In this document: piece by piece, positions 9,445 through 17,460 of the stretch
Numbering within the stretch: position 1 is the first letter of the stretch
Layout: each line of letters opens with the position of its first letter
From: DASRAA01 sp963814165
Lineage (GTDB): Bacteria; Acidobacteriota; Terriglobia; Terriglobales; Acidobacteriaceae
Length of the DNA: 64,000 bases
Direction: 5' to 3'
NCBI GenBank assembly: GCA_963814165.1
Contig: CAWFBW010000008.1
Coordinates: forward strand, 1-64,000
Translations under genes and position numbers: made by a program
Notes under the pieces: model-generated
Databases searched by the model: none
What the model was told of the DNA's origin: nothing
What the model saw: the letters and a program-made list of their open reading frames with translations, nothing else

Positions 9445-10310
9445 GCTGGCAGGCCTACCAGATGCTGCGGGACGGTTCGATGCTTCTGCTTCGGCTCTAC
9501 GTACCCTTTCGGCTTTTGCCTTGGCGGAAGCTTGGGAGGCGTGTAAGGAATCTCCTCGTACGGGATGCTGCTGAGTATGTGCGCCATGCAGTTCAGGTGG
9601 GCACGCTTTTTGTCGTCTGACGGAACGACGTACCAGGGCGACGCTACTGTATCCGTGGCCGCAAGCATCGCATCCCGGGCGCGTGAGTAGTCGTGCCAAC
9701 GGCGGTGCGATTCCAAGTCCATAGGACTAAGCTTCCAGCGCTTGGAAGGATCTTCAATTCGCGCGAGGAAGCGCTTGTGCTGTTCCTTTTCCGATACTTC
9801 GAGCCAGTACTTCAGAAGGATGATGCCCTGGCTGACCAGAAAGCCCTCGAAGATGGGGCAGTCCCTGAGAAATTCCCTGTGCTCTTCATCGGTACAAAAG
9901 CCCATCACGTACTCAACACCGGCGCGGTTATACCAGCTCCGGTCGAAGATGACGACTTCACCTCCGGCGGGCAGTTGTTCAATGTAGCGCTGGGCAGGGA
10001 GTTGCGTCTTCTGCCTCTCGGTTGGCGCGGGGAGGGCGACCACGCGAAAGATGCGCGGGCTGACGCGCTCCGTGATGCGCTTGATCATCCCGCCTTTGCC
10101 GGCAGCGTCTCGTCCTTCGAAAACGATCACAATTCGGGCATTGGTCGCCTTGACCCAGTCCTGGAGCTTGACCAGCTCAACTTGTAGCTTGAAGATCTCG
10201 GCCTCGTACTCATTTTTGCCGATCTTCGGTTGGCCATTGACGCCGAACTGTTGAGTGTTACTGTCCAGCCTTGATTGTTGTTTTATGTTGTTTTTGGATT
10301 TCTTGCCCAT
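9354..10310 (-). CDS. ppk2: Polyphosphate kinase 2 family protein (copy 2, altered C-terminus)
   Basis: This is the near-identical paralogue of the gene at 6764-7618. Walker A, Walker B (VVIFDRSWYNRAG) and the lid residues are all intact. An extra T at 9463 turns the native end TVPQLW-stop into TVPQHLVGLPACRR and continues for about 34 extra residues, to 318 in all. It therefore overlaps the start of sulP copy 2 by 91 bases in another frame. The catalytic domain is complete, so activity is plausible. This is the upstream gene of the duplicated cluster, and the promoter of the whole minus-strand unit should lie upstream of 10310. Confidence 0.85.
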   Translation of the reverse strand: MGKKSKNNIKQQSRLDSNTQQFGVNGQPKIGKNEYEAEIFKLQVELVKLQDWVKATNARIVIVFEGRDAAGKGGMIKRITERVSPRIFRVVALPAPTERQKTQLPAQRYIEQLPAGGEVVIFDRSWYNRAGVEYVMGFCTDEEHREFLRDCPIFEGFLVSQGIILLKYWLEVSEKEQHKRFLARIEDPSKRWKLSPMDLESHRRWHDYSRARDAMLAATDTVASPWYVVPSDDKKRAHLNCMAHILSSIPYEEIPYTPPKLPPRQKPKGYVEPKQKHRTVPQHLVGLPACRRVHGLVLYQNGWSHAVRIGCGPTSSRG

Positions 10311-10473
10311 CGTTGTTTTCTGGCTCCCTGGATCGGCCCGTCTGTTTAGAGGCCGACCTGTATTCCTGCGGGTTGAAGTGCGACCGTTTTATCGGCGTTT
10401 GCATGGGACCGCCAACCGGTTCAGTCATAGACACTCGTCCCGGGCCTGAGCCTTCGCCGCTTCGCCGAGTACG

Positions 10474-11086
10474 AGGTCACAATTGCCTAGGTGGCATCTC
10501 ACCCTGTCCTTGTAAAAACGCCGGATCTATCCTCCGTACGCGACCTTTGCCCCCTTTCTGATTCCTGGGGGAATTCTGCTGGAATTGGGAGGATCGCACT
10601 TCTCGGTAGTCCGTCCAGCATGAATCTGTTTTGATTCACCTCTATCACGCAGCAATTGATGTACCAAATGGCAGAACAATAAGGCGAAGTCTTCAACGAT
10701 GTTGGAGTTTCATGTGTTTGCATAGCATCGGCTTCTCATATCTTCGCGAATCGCATGCCCCAGCGAGACCGTCGCCGGGCAGATGCCATTCGGCGTCGGC
10801 ACCAGCGGAGTCCCGTCGCCGACCAGCTGATGCTCGTTTACGGTCATGCTGCCCAGATGAGGGCATGGGAAGCGTGGCGAGATGCCGGCGTTCACTGAGA
10901 AGCAAAGAGGTTAAGGAAGGTATAGATTGGCACGCCATCTGCACTACTGCAGGTGGCGTTACAAACGAGCGTGTGCAGTGACCGCCAACCGGAAACGGCA
11001 AAATCAGGGGTCACGTGAGGGAGTTGTTCCGGTGGTGGGCGAGAAAGAGTGAGAAATAACCACTGCTGGTTTTCAAAGGTGCAAAC
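10474..11086. other. Mostly non-coding stretch
   Basis: This stretch lies between the duplicated block and the small membrane gene at 11087. Apart from a possible short minus-strand gene (10710-10895), I see no supported reading frame. It should include the divergent promoters for ppk2 copy 2 and the plus-strand genes. No clear -35/-10 pair or terminator hairpin was recognised. Confidence 0.45.
10710..10895 (-). CDS. Possible small conserved protein
   Basis: The reading frame begins at a GTG (10895) and gives 61 residues. Its composition is protein-like, with GSMTVNEHQLVGDGTPLVPT and NGICPATVSLGHAIRED, and it resembles short acidobacterial proteins I have seen without a name. No Shine-Dalgarno sequence is visible, and an overlapping minus-strand frame is also open. 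It may be a real small gene or the tail of a decayed one. No function proposed. Confidence 0.35.
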   Translation of the reverse strand: MNAGISPRFPCPHLGSMTVNEHQLVGDGTPLVPTPNGICPATVSLGHAIREDMRSRCYANT

Positions 11087-11305
11087 ATGAAAGACAACTG
11101 TCGTAAAACAAGGTTCTGGACAGTGCTCGTGTCGGCCAACTCTTTGACCTTGCTCTTCCCTATTGCTTTCTTAATTGTTGTCTTACTTCAGGCAGATGAC
11201 GACCCATTGCGGCTTCTCGCAATCCTTGCCACCTATGGGACTGTATTCCTGCTTGTGATTGCGGACACCCTCAGTATTTGTCTCCGGTATTTTATGGACA
11301 GTTGA
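11087..11305 (+). CDS. Small two-helix membrane protein
   Basis: The 72-residue product starts at ATG 11087, with AAAGG eight bases upstream. It has a short basic N-terminus (MKDNCRKTRFW) and two hydrophobic stretches (about residues 12-35 and 42-66), split by a polar ADDDP loop. It is probably an inner-membrane protein with both ends in the cytoplasm. No family recognised. The next gene starts 132 bases downstream. Confidence 0.6.
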   Translation: MKDNCRKTRFWTVLVSANSLTLLFPIAFLIVVLLQADDDPLRLLAILATYGTVFLLVIADTLSICLRYFMDS

Positions 11306-11437
11306 TTCGGCCGCACCACCTTGCGTTTATCTTAACTGAGATTGATGAAGTTGACCGAAACACAGCCCTACGACCCGAACCAATCAGGCAGGGCTAACGG
11401 CCAGTCGCACTACGGGTTCAGGAAAGGATTTCTAGTC

Positions 11438-11965
11438 GTGAAATTTGCACAGGCAACATTACTACCCCTTCTGCTTCTCCTCGGGAGCATTGCCTCGCTC
11501 AGCCAGACCCAATCGGCGCCGGCCGCGGCGGAGGCGGTGCAAGTCACAGGCTTGGCAGGTATCAAGGAAAACACCAAAGGTACCCTGACAGTCGAGAATA
11601 GTACGCTCACCTTCGCTACCTCAAAAAGTAGTTGCGATGTTTCTGCGGCTTCCATCCAAGACGTTGTCACTGGAAATGACAGTCAGCGTGTCATCAGGGG
11701 AACTGTGGGTACGCTTACTATGCTCGCCCCGTACGGAGCTGGGCGGGCAATCAGTCTCTTACGAGAGAAGATCGACACCATTACGATTCAATATCGGGAT
11801 TCAGACGGCGGCCTTCACGGGGCCGTCTTTACCATGCCGGTCGGCAAGGCTGAATTGATCAAAGAGTCGCTGCTCGCGCAGGGTGCTCATACCAGCATCC
11901 CGCCGAAACAAGACTCGACAGCGGACCCGACGCAGCAATCTGAGGCAAAGGAGCAACAACGTTGA
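11438..11965 (+). CDS. Secreted hypothetical protein
   Basis: GTG 11438 is chosen because GGAAAGG lies about ten bases upstream and it yields a signal peptide directly (VKFAQATLLPLLLLLGSIAS). An ATG at 11342 would place 32 odd polar residues before it. The mature part of about 150 residues has a beta-rich core (KGTLTVENSTLTFATSKSSC, SQRVIRGTVGTLTMLAPYGA, then IDTITIQYRDSDGG) like a small PH/GRAM-type or lipid-sensing domain, and a Gln/Pro-rich tail. The stop overlaps the TTG start of the next gene (TTGA, 11962-11965). Function unknown. Confidence 0.65.
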   Translation: MKFAQATLLPLLLLLGSIASLSQTQSAPAAAEAVQVTGLAGIKENTKGTLTVENSTLTFATSKSSCDVSAASIQDVVTGNDSQRVIRGTVGTLTMLAPYGAGRAISLLREKIDTITIQYRDSDGGLHGAVFTMPVGKAELIKESLLAQGAHTSIPPKQDSTADPTQQSEAKEQQR

Positions 11966-12501
11966 AGACCATCAAGACTGCTACTCTTCTTTGGACACTC
12001 ATAGCCGGATTAAGTGCGGCGCCCCTGTTGTGCGCGCAAGCCGATCCAGTAGCCAAATCACCGTCATCTGCGATCGAAGTTGAGATGATCCAGCCCGGGG
12101 AGATCAACCTGCCTGCTGAATTCCAGGTGGCCCTCTACGAGAACCTAGTCCAGCAGCTGCAGAAAGAAGGCGGCTTCTCCCAGGTCTATCGTGACGGTGA
12201 CCGGAATGCCACCGGTGCCCCCGATCTCGTTATTCTTCACACCTCGGTCACAGGCTTCAAGAAAGGCAGTGAACTCGAGCGTAACGTCACAACGGTTGGC
12301 GGGGCCACCTCCATTACGGTTCATTGTAAGTTCACGGATAAAGAGGGAAAAGTGCTGCTGGAGCGCGACATCGACGGCAAGGTGCGGTTTTTCGGCGACA
12401 ACCTGAAAGCCACCAATGACTTCGCCAAAAAGGCCGCGAAAGTTGCGAGTGAGCACTTTCCTTCTGATCACAACAAGAGTGTTGCAGTGGTGGGGTACTG
12501 A
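11962..12501 (+). CDS. DUF4410-like secreted protein
   Basis: Translation begins at TTG 11962, coupled to the previous stop and preceded by AAAGGAG. There is a signal peptide (to about residue 26, LLCAQA). The mature domain has the DUF4410-type order: a helix with LYENLVQQLQKEGGF, VYRDGD, PDLVILHTSVTGFKKGSELER, a beta strand (SITVHCKFTDKEGKVLLERD), and a C-terminal helix (NDFAKKAAKVASEHF). Such proteins are predicted periplasmic or lipoprotein-like, of unknown function. Here no lipobox Cys follows the signal, although a Cys lies in the signal's end region. It probably acts with the preceding exported protein, given the overlap. Confidence 0.65.
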   Translation: MKTIKTATLLWTLIAGLSAAPLLCAQADPVAKSPSSAIEVEMIQPGEINLPAEFQVALYENLVQQLQKEGGFSQVYRDGDRNATGAPDLVILHTSVTGFKKGSELERNVTTVGGATSITVHCKFTDKEGKVLLERDIDGKVRFFGDNLKATNDFAKKAAKVASEHFPSDHNKSVAVVGY

Positions 12502-12587
12502 CGTGTGTGCGGGTCTACGTGCCTTACCAACGTCGCGAAGGGCATCCACTTTAATGTGCTAGACACGGACCCCGCAGCAACCAATTC

Positions 12588-13123
12588 GGTGCGGGCGGCG
12601 GGTTAGGCCACGTTGCGATCCAGTACGCAAGGCAATGGGGCTGCATGTGGCGGCCGTGGACTTGGGGCCGGAAAAGGCGGCATTGGCACGAAAGCTCGCC
12701 GCCGACATTGCGATCGATGCCAGGACACAAGATCCGCCCTCAGAAATTCGGAAACAAATTGGCGGGGCACAAGGAGTTCTGGTAACGGCTGTGTCGAAGA
12801 TGGCTTTCAAGCAGGCGATTGGCATGCTGCGGCGCGGCGTCACTTGTGTGCTTAACGGTTTGCCTCCGGGAGAATTCCCGGTCTCGATTTTCGATTTAGT
12901 GCTGAACGGATATACGATCCGGGGCTCGATTGTAGGCACGCGGCTCGATCTGGAAGAGGCATTGAGCTTTGCCGCTGAAGGCAAGGTAAAGGCGATGATC
13001 GAGACGCAGCCACTCGAATCGATCAACAAGGTTTTCCAGCGTCTCAGGACTGGAAATGTCAACGGGCGAGTCGTGCTCGGAATCGGGGAGCAGGGACTCC
13101 AGAGGTCCGAGACAGGAGCCTGA
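12588..13123 (+). pseudogene. Zinc-type alcohol dehydrogenase remnant
   Basis: From 12588 the sequence encodes the Rossmann start of an AdhP-like zinc alcohol dehydrogenase (GAGGGLGHVAIQYARQ). One base is then missing at about 12634, and the frame continues as MGLHVAAVDLGPEKAALARK through the end of the domain (13123). The zinc-binding catalytic N-terminal half (about 170 residues) is absent; upstream sequence has no trace of it. The gene is therefore 5'-truncated and frameshifted. The remaining C-terminal half (NGLPPGEFPVSIFDLVLNGY, GSIVGTRLDLEEAL) matches the family end. No functional product is expected. Confidence 0.85.
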
Positions 13124-13634
13124 AAGTAACTTCGGCCCAAGGGCGACATCAATTTGCAGTCGCTGGCTTGGCTTTGCGCTGACGCGGAATATGGAAATCA
13201 ACTTCAGTCAACGGATTTGTCGGACGCCAAGTCAATTATGCAACTTCACCCGTGACGACAACTGCCCGGATTCCGTCAGTGCCCTTCGTCCGCCACATCC
13301 TACCTACGTTGCGGGTGCGCATGTAACTGAAAATAGGTCCCGTTGCTTGCACTTTAACGTGCCTATTCGTGGCACTCGAATTGCGATATGAATATCCGAT
13401 ATTCGATTCGCTCCACCAGGGGGTGCGACTTGCTCGGAGAACTGATAACCATTCCGACTGACACGCTCATCGACATGCTCTTTGTAATCCTCGCCGGCGA
13501 GGTCACGCTCACGACGAAAGATGTAGCGGAGATTGTGGAGATTCAATGTGAGTTGCAAAGAAGAGACGAGGGGAGCCACTGGAACTGGCGAGCTGTTAAC
13601 TAACAGCCACCGAACAGCGAAGGAAGGACGGAAA
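13124..13634. other. Intergenic stretch before the phosphoketolase gene
   Basis: No supported gene. Short open frames lack ribosome sites. The last 30 bases hold the phosphoketolase ribosome site (AAGGAAGGACGG). I did not recognise a convincing promoter. Confidence 0.5.
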
Positions 13635-16090
13635 ATGACATTGCTCGCAGGTACACAAGACTTGGCAGAGCGATTGAGGCCCGAGGGTACAGCGCGGTCT
13701 ACTGTCCCGGGTGCGCCGCTAAGCGTCGATGAACTGAACAAGCTCGACGCCTTTTGGCGCGCGTGCAAGTACTTGGCTCTAGGAATGATCTATCTTCAGG
13801 CAAACCCCCTGTTACGGGAATCCCTGAAGCCAGAGCACATTAAGAGTCGGCTCTTAGGCCATTGGGGGGCAAGCCCCGGTCTGGCCTTTATGTACATCCA
13901 TCTGAGTCGCCTTATAAAAAAACATGACCTTGAGATGATTTTTCTTGCGGGGCCGGGCCATGGCGCGCCAGGGGTTCTGGCACCTGTGTATTTGGAGGGC
14001 ACGTACACTGAGATCTACCCAGAAAAAACTCAGGACGAAAAAGGCCTCCAAGAGTTCTTCAAGCAATTCTCCTTCCCGGGAGGTATCGGAAGTCACTGCA
14101 CCCCGGAAACCCCAGGCTCGATTCACGAAGGAGGCGAACTGGGCTATGTCCTCTCCCATGCCTGTGGAGCTGCGTTCGACAATCCTGACCTGATCGTCGC
14201 AGCTGTAGTGGGCGACGGTGAAGCCGAAACCGGCCCATTGGCGACCTCGTGGCACATTAGCAAGTTCCTAAATCCAGTCCGCGATGGGGCTGTCCTACCG
14301 ATACTCCACCTTAACGGATACAAGATCAACAACCCGACTCTGCTGGCAAGAATTACCCACGAAGAATTGGAAAGCTTGTTACGCGGATACGGCTGGAACC
14401 CTTACTTCGTGGAGGGATCCGACCCTGACAGCATGCATCAGGCAATGGCCGCGACCCTTGAGCGATGCATGGCCGAGATCAAGTCACATCAGGAAGAATG
14501 CCGGAAGAGTGGCACCGCAATCCGGCCGCGCTGGCCGATGGTGGTCTTGCGTTCGCCAAAGGGATGGGGCGCGCCGAAGGAGGTGGGCGGACATCGGATT
14601 GAAGGTTCTTGGCGCTCACACCAGGTTCCGGTGACAGACGTCAAGAGCAACCCCGAACATCTGCGCATTCTGGAGGACTGGATGCGGTCATTCAAGCCCG
14701 ACGAACTCTTCGACGAGAACGGAAGGCTGCGGCCGGAACTCGCCGAAATTGCGTCATCCGGCTCGCGCCGCATGAGCGCCAGTCCTCACGCGAATGGAGA
14801 GCGCAGAGAAAAACTGCGGTTGCCCGACTTTCGCGACTACGCCATCAAAATCGACAGCCCAGGGAGTCTGGAAGTCGAAAATGTGCCACCGCTGGGTACC
14901 TTCCTGCGGGACGTCATGAAATCGAATATGAGCAGTTTTCGGGTGTTTGCGCCTGATGAGAACACCTCCAATAAGCTGGATGCGGTCTATCAGGCTTCGA
15001 AGAAATTCTGGATTGCGGGAACTCTGCCCGAGGACAGTGATGGCACAGAACTGGCCTCCGACGGACGCGTTATTGAAATGCTGAGCGAGCACACAATGGA
15101 GGGCATGCTCGAGGGCTATTTGCTGACCGGTCGTAACGGCTTTCTCTCATCCTATGAAGCGTTTGTTCATGTAATCGACTCGATGTTCAATCAGCACGCG
15201 AAATGGCTGTCCATCTGCAATCAGCTACCGTGGCGTCGAAAAATCGCGTCTCTTAATCTTCTTATTACCTCAACGGTGTGGCGTCAGGATCACAATGGCT
15301 TCACGCACCAGGACCCCGGGTTCCTCGACGTAGTACTCAACAAGAGTGCAGCAGTTACCCGTATCTATCTACCGCCGGATGCGAATTGCTTACTGTCCGT
15401 CGCAGATCACTGCCTGCGATCCGAAAACTACGTCAATGTTATTGTCTCGGACAAGCAGCGGCACCTGCAGTATCTGAACATTACGATGCCATTATTCACT
15501 GCACAAAAGGCATAGGCATCTGGAAATGGGCCAGTAATGATGCAGATCAGGACCCTGACGTTGTCATGGCTGCAGCGGGCGACATTTCAACACAAGAAGC
15601 TCTGGCTGCCACAGTATTACTCAGAGGACGGTTCCCCGACCTGAAGATCCGCTTCATCAACGTCGTCGACTTGTTCAAACTACAACCGAACACAGAACAT
15701 CCGCATGGCCTGACGGATGCGGACTTTGATTCTCTCTTCACTACCGACAGGCCGATCATCTTTAACTTCCATGGCTACCCCTGGCTGATTCACCGGCTCG
15801 CCTACCGCCGCACAAATCACCGGAACCTGCATGTGCGCGGCTACAAAGAGAAGGGAAACATTAACACCCCCATGGAGCTGGCGATTAACAATCAAACAGA
15901 CCGCTTCAGTCTCGCCATCGACGCAATTGACCGCGTGGGGAAACTGCAGAGGGTAGGAGCGCATGCTAAAGAGGAATTTCGCGATTGCCAGCTTGCGTGC
16001 CGGCGTCATGCTTACGAGTACGGAGTCGACAGCCCCGAGATTGGCGGTTGGAAGTGGCCTTTCGACAAGAGTGAAGTGATGGGCTCGTAG
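13635..16090 (+). pseudogene. xfp: Phosphoketolase, frameshifted in the C-terminal third
   Basis: Xfp cleaves xylulose-5-P or fructose-6-P to acetyl-P using thiamine diphosphate. ATG 13635 follows AAGGAAGGACGG. The N-terminal thiamine domain is intact: GHWGASPGLAFMYIHLSRLI, FLAGPGHGAPG, GGELGYVLSHA, the GDGEAETGP cofactor motif, then HLNGYKINNPT. At about 15481 one base is missing: AACATTACGATGCC where the family's N-M-x-D-A needs one more base. The frame therefore shifts and stops at 15515. The remaining C-terminal part continues in the other frame (AIIHCTKGIGIWKWASND onward, ending GGWKWPFDKSEVMGS at 16090). Full length would be about 818 residues, normal for the family. It is either a true frameshift or an assembly error. 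Confidence 0.9.
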
Positions 16091-16091
16091 C

Positions 16092-16110
16092 GCTGGCCGG
16101 AGCGGCCAGC
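16092..16110 (+). terminator. Hairpin after phosphoketolase
   Basis: A perfect inverted repeat, GCTGGCCG / CGGCCAGC with a 3-base loop, begins two bases after the phosphoketolase stop. It is followed by AACCCCCTTT, a weak T-tract. It is a plausible intrinsic terminator. Confidence 0.5.
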
Positions 16111-16362
16111 AACCCCCTTTCGTCAAGTCTATTCCACTAGCCGCTCGAATAAGCGAGCAGGACACTTATCAGTCTGCAGTCCCCACTCTGCCCATCGCCT
16201 TCGGCCTGCTGATCCACCTGCCCACATTCCGGCGTTGCCGAGTTTCGGGCGCGGCTGTCCACTGGTCCGCATTGCCAAGACGCCTATCTTTTCTATGGCT
16301 TAGTGCGAGTTCGCGGTTGGCATAGCGCCTGCATACTACTTTGTTGGTGTACGGGAGAAACG

Positions 16363-16614
16363 ATGCTAAGCGCAGAAATGCAATGTTCCGCGAAGGCTTT
16401 GATCGTCAAGCCGGGAGGCGGATCTACCAGCGATGATGCGGAGTGCGTTCGGATGCTAACGGAGGTTACCTTCAGGGGTTCTGTGAGCGACGCGACCCGG
16501 TCGTCTTTCAGCAGACTCGGACAGAAGATCCTTGCCGAGGAGGCCTACATATTGGATGTGTACAAGCGGCTTGATCGTAGGGACAGCCTGCCCGGGAGCC
16601 TGGTTTCTGTATGA
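16363..16614 (+). CDS. Small hypothetical protein, coupled to a dedA remnant
   Basis: ATG 16363 follows GGGAGAAACG, a good ribosome site, so it is preferred over the ATG at 16303. The 83-residue product is soluble, with a helical C-terminal half (SSFSRLGQKILAEEAYILDV, then YKRLDRRDS). Its stop overlaps an ATG (ATGA, 16611-16614) that opens a DedA-like frame. No family recognised. Confidence 0.45.
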   Translation: MLSAEMQCSAKALIVKPGGGSTSDDAECVRMLTEVTFRGSVSDATRSSFSRLGQKILAEEAYILDVYKRLDRRDSLPGSLVSV

Positions 16615-16777
16615 ACGATATCGTCCAATTCGTTATGAGCCATGGCTACCCAGTCCTGTTCGCTGCGTTATTCGCGCACCAGCCGCATCCGTTTCCTGGG
16701 TCTTGGTGCAGTTGGCGCTGGCCTCTATTCAACCGCATGTTCCACGGCCGGTTGCAGACTGCCCAGTAGCGGTCTAA
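16611..16777 (+). pseudogene. DedA-family membrane protein remnant
   Basis: The first 24 codons (MNDIVQFVMSHGYPVLFAAL and onward) match the typical DedA/SNARE-associated family N-terminus. After that the family pattern breaks up across frames: a piece resembling FLGLGAVGAGLYS appears in another frame, and the rest is unrecognisable. A full DedA gene would be about 200 codons, so this is a 5' remnant with frameshift and deletion. It was translationally coupled to the preceding small gene. Confidence 0.45.
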
Positions 16778-16867
16778 CGAGCGCATCAGGAAGGCATACG
16801 ACGAGAACGTTGCCTCGTTGATGACGAGGGCGTGGACGCAATGCGACGACTTAGGAGGAAGATTGAT

Positions 16868-17314
16868 ATGTCTGACAATCTCCGCTCGTTGATTAAGGAA
16901 CATCACGCTTTCTACGAGGTGTTGCCATACTACCTCTTGCTCGAGGAAAGGCATGGAAGCTCTTCGGCCGTTAATCGAAGGGTTCAGGCTGGCTTTGATG
17001 TTGAGATCTACGGAGTAAACATTAAGGATGAGTTTATGGTGCCGGGTCCTGATCCTCACTACGCGCTGGGCTACGCCCAATTACAGAGGATCGTGGAAAA
17101 GGTTTCGCATCGTGTCGACCATTCCTGCTCCCTGGAGGTTATTCCGTTCTATTCGACCTTCGTTCTCGATAGTCGAAATCAGACGGTTGAAGCAATGATC
17201 CGAATCAGGATTTCACGTCGGCGGGGTATTGATCAACCCGTCGGACTGCCGGAGCAACACACGCTTGAGGAAATCGAAAACCAGCTTCACGGCCTCGGTA
17301 TCACGCGCCGATGA
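16868..17314 (+). CDS. Conserved hypothetical cytoplasmic protein
   Basis: ATG 16868 is preceded by AGGAGGAAG, so the upstream ATG at 16832 is not used. The 148-residue product has no signal peptide. It shows a helical N-terminus (SDNLRSLIKEHHAFYEVLPY), a GFDVEIYGVN strand, an LEVIPFYSTFVLDSRNQ segment and MIRIRISRRRGIDQPVG. I do not recognise a domain. It may belong to a uncharacterised acidobacterial family seen near sugar-metabolism genes, which fits the neighbouring phosphoketolase and glgX, but that is inference. Confidence 0.6.
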   Translation: MSDNLRSLIKEHHAFYEVLPYYLLLEERHGSSSAVNRRVQAGFDVEIYGVNIKDEFMVPGPDPHYALGYAQLQRIVEKVSHRVDHSCSLEVIPFYSTFVLDSRNQTVEAMIRIRISRRRGIDQPVGLPEQHTLEEIENQLHGLGITRR

Positions 17315-17339
17315 CGAACCGCACAACCTCGGATTTCTG

Positions 17340-17460
17340 CATCGCCGCTCGACAACGACGAGCGGTTTCAGAACACCGTAGCTTGTACCAGTTCATGGTG
17401 TCCATGCTGGCGAGCGGGAGATTGGCCGAGGACAAACTCCTGTCGCTGAGGTGGAGCTAA
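17340..17460 (+). pseudogene. 3' remnant related to the secreted gene at 2692-3282
   Basis: Bases 17340-17460 closely match the 3' end of the gene at 2692-3282. CGACAACGACGAGCGGTTTC is nearly identical, and the following Cys-encoding and CTGTCGCTGAGG parts match too. Small indels put the match in several frames, and the rest of the gene is missing. The remnant ends right at the glgX ribosome site. Confidence 0.7.

Larger units (their letters stand above)
5092..10473. repeat. Tandem duplication of the ppk2-sulP block
   Basis: Bases 5092-7781 (2690 bp) and 7782-10473 (2692 bp) are near-identical head-to-tail copies. Both start at CCTCAGGTAGCGTCCAACGG and end at CGCCGAGTACG. Differences are scattered single substitutions plus two 1-bp insertions in the second unit, an A at 8191 and a T at 9463. 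The unit carries a ppk2 gene and a sulP gene on the minus strand. The junction at 7781/7782 falls inside sulP, so copy 2 lost the last few native codons. Few differences imply a fairly recent event. No mobile-element ends were seen at the borders, so unequal crossing-over or replication slippage is the simplest mechanism. Confidence 0.92.
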
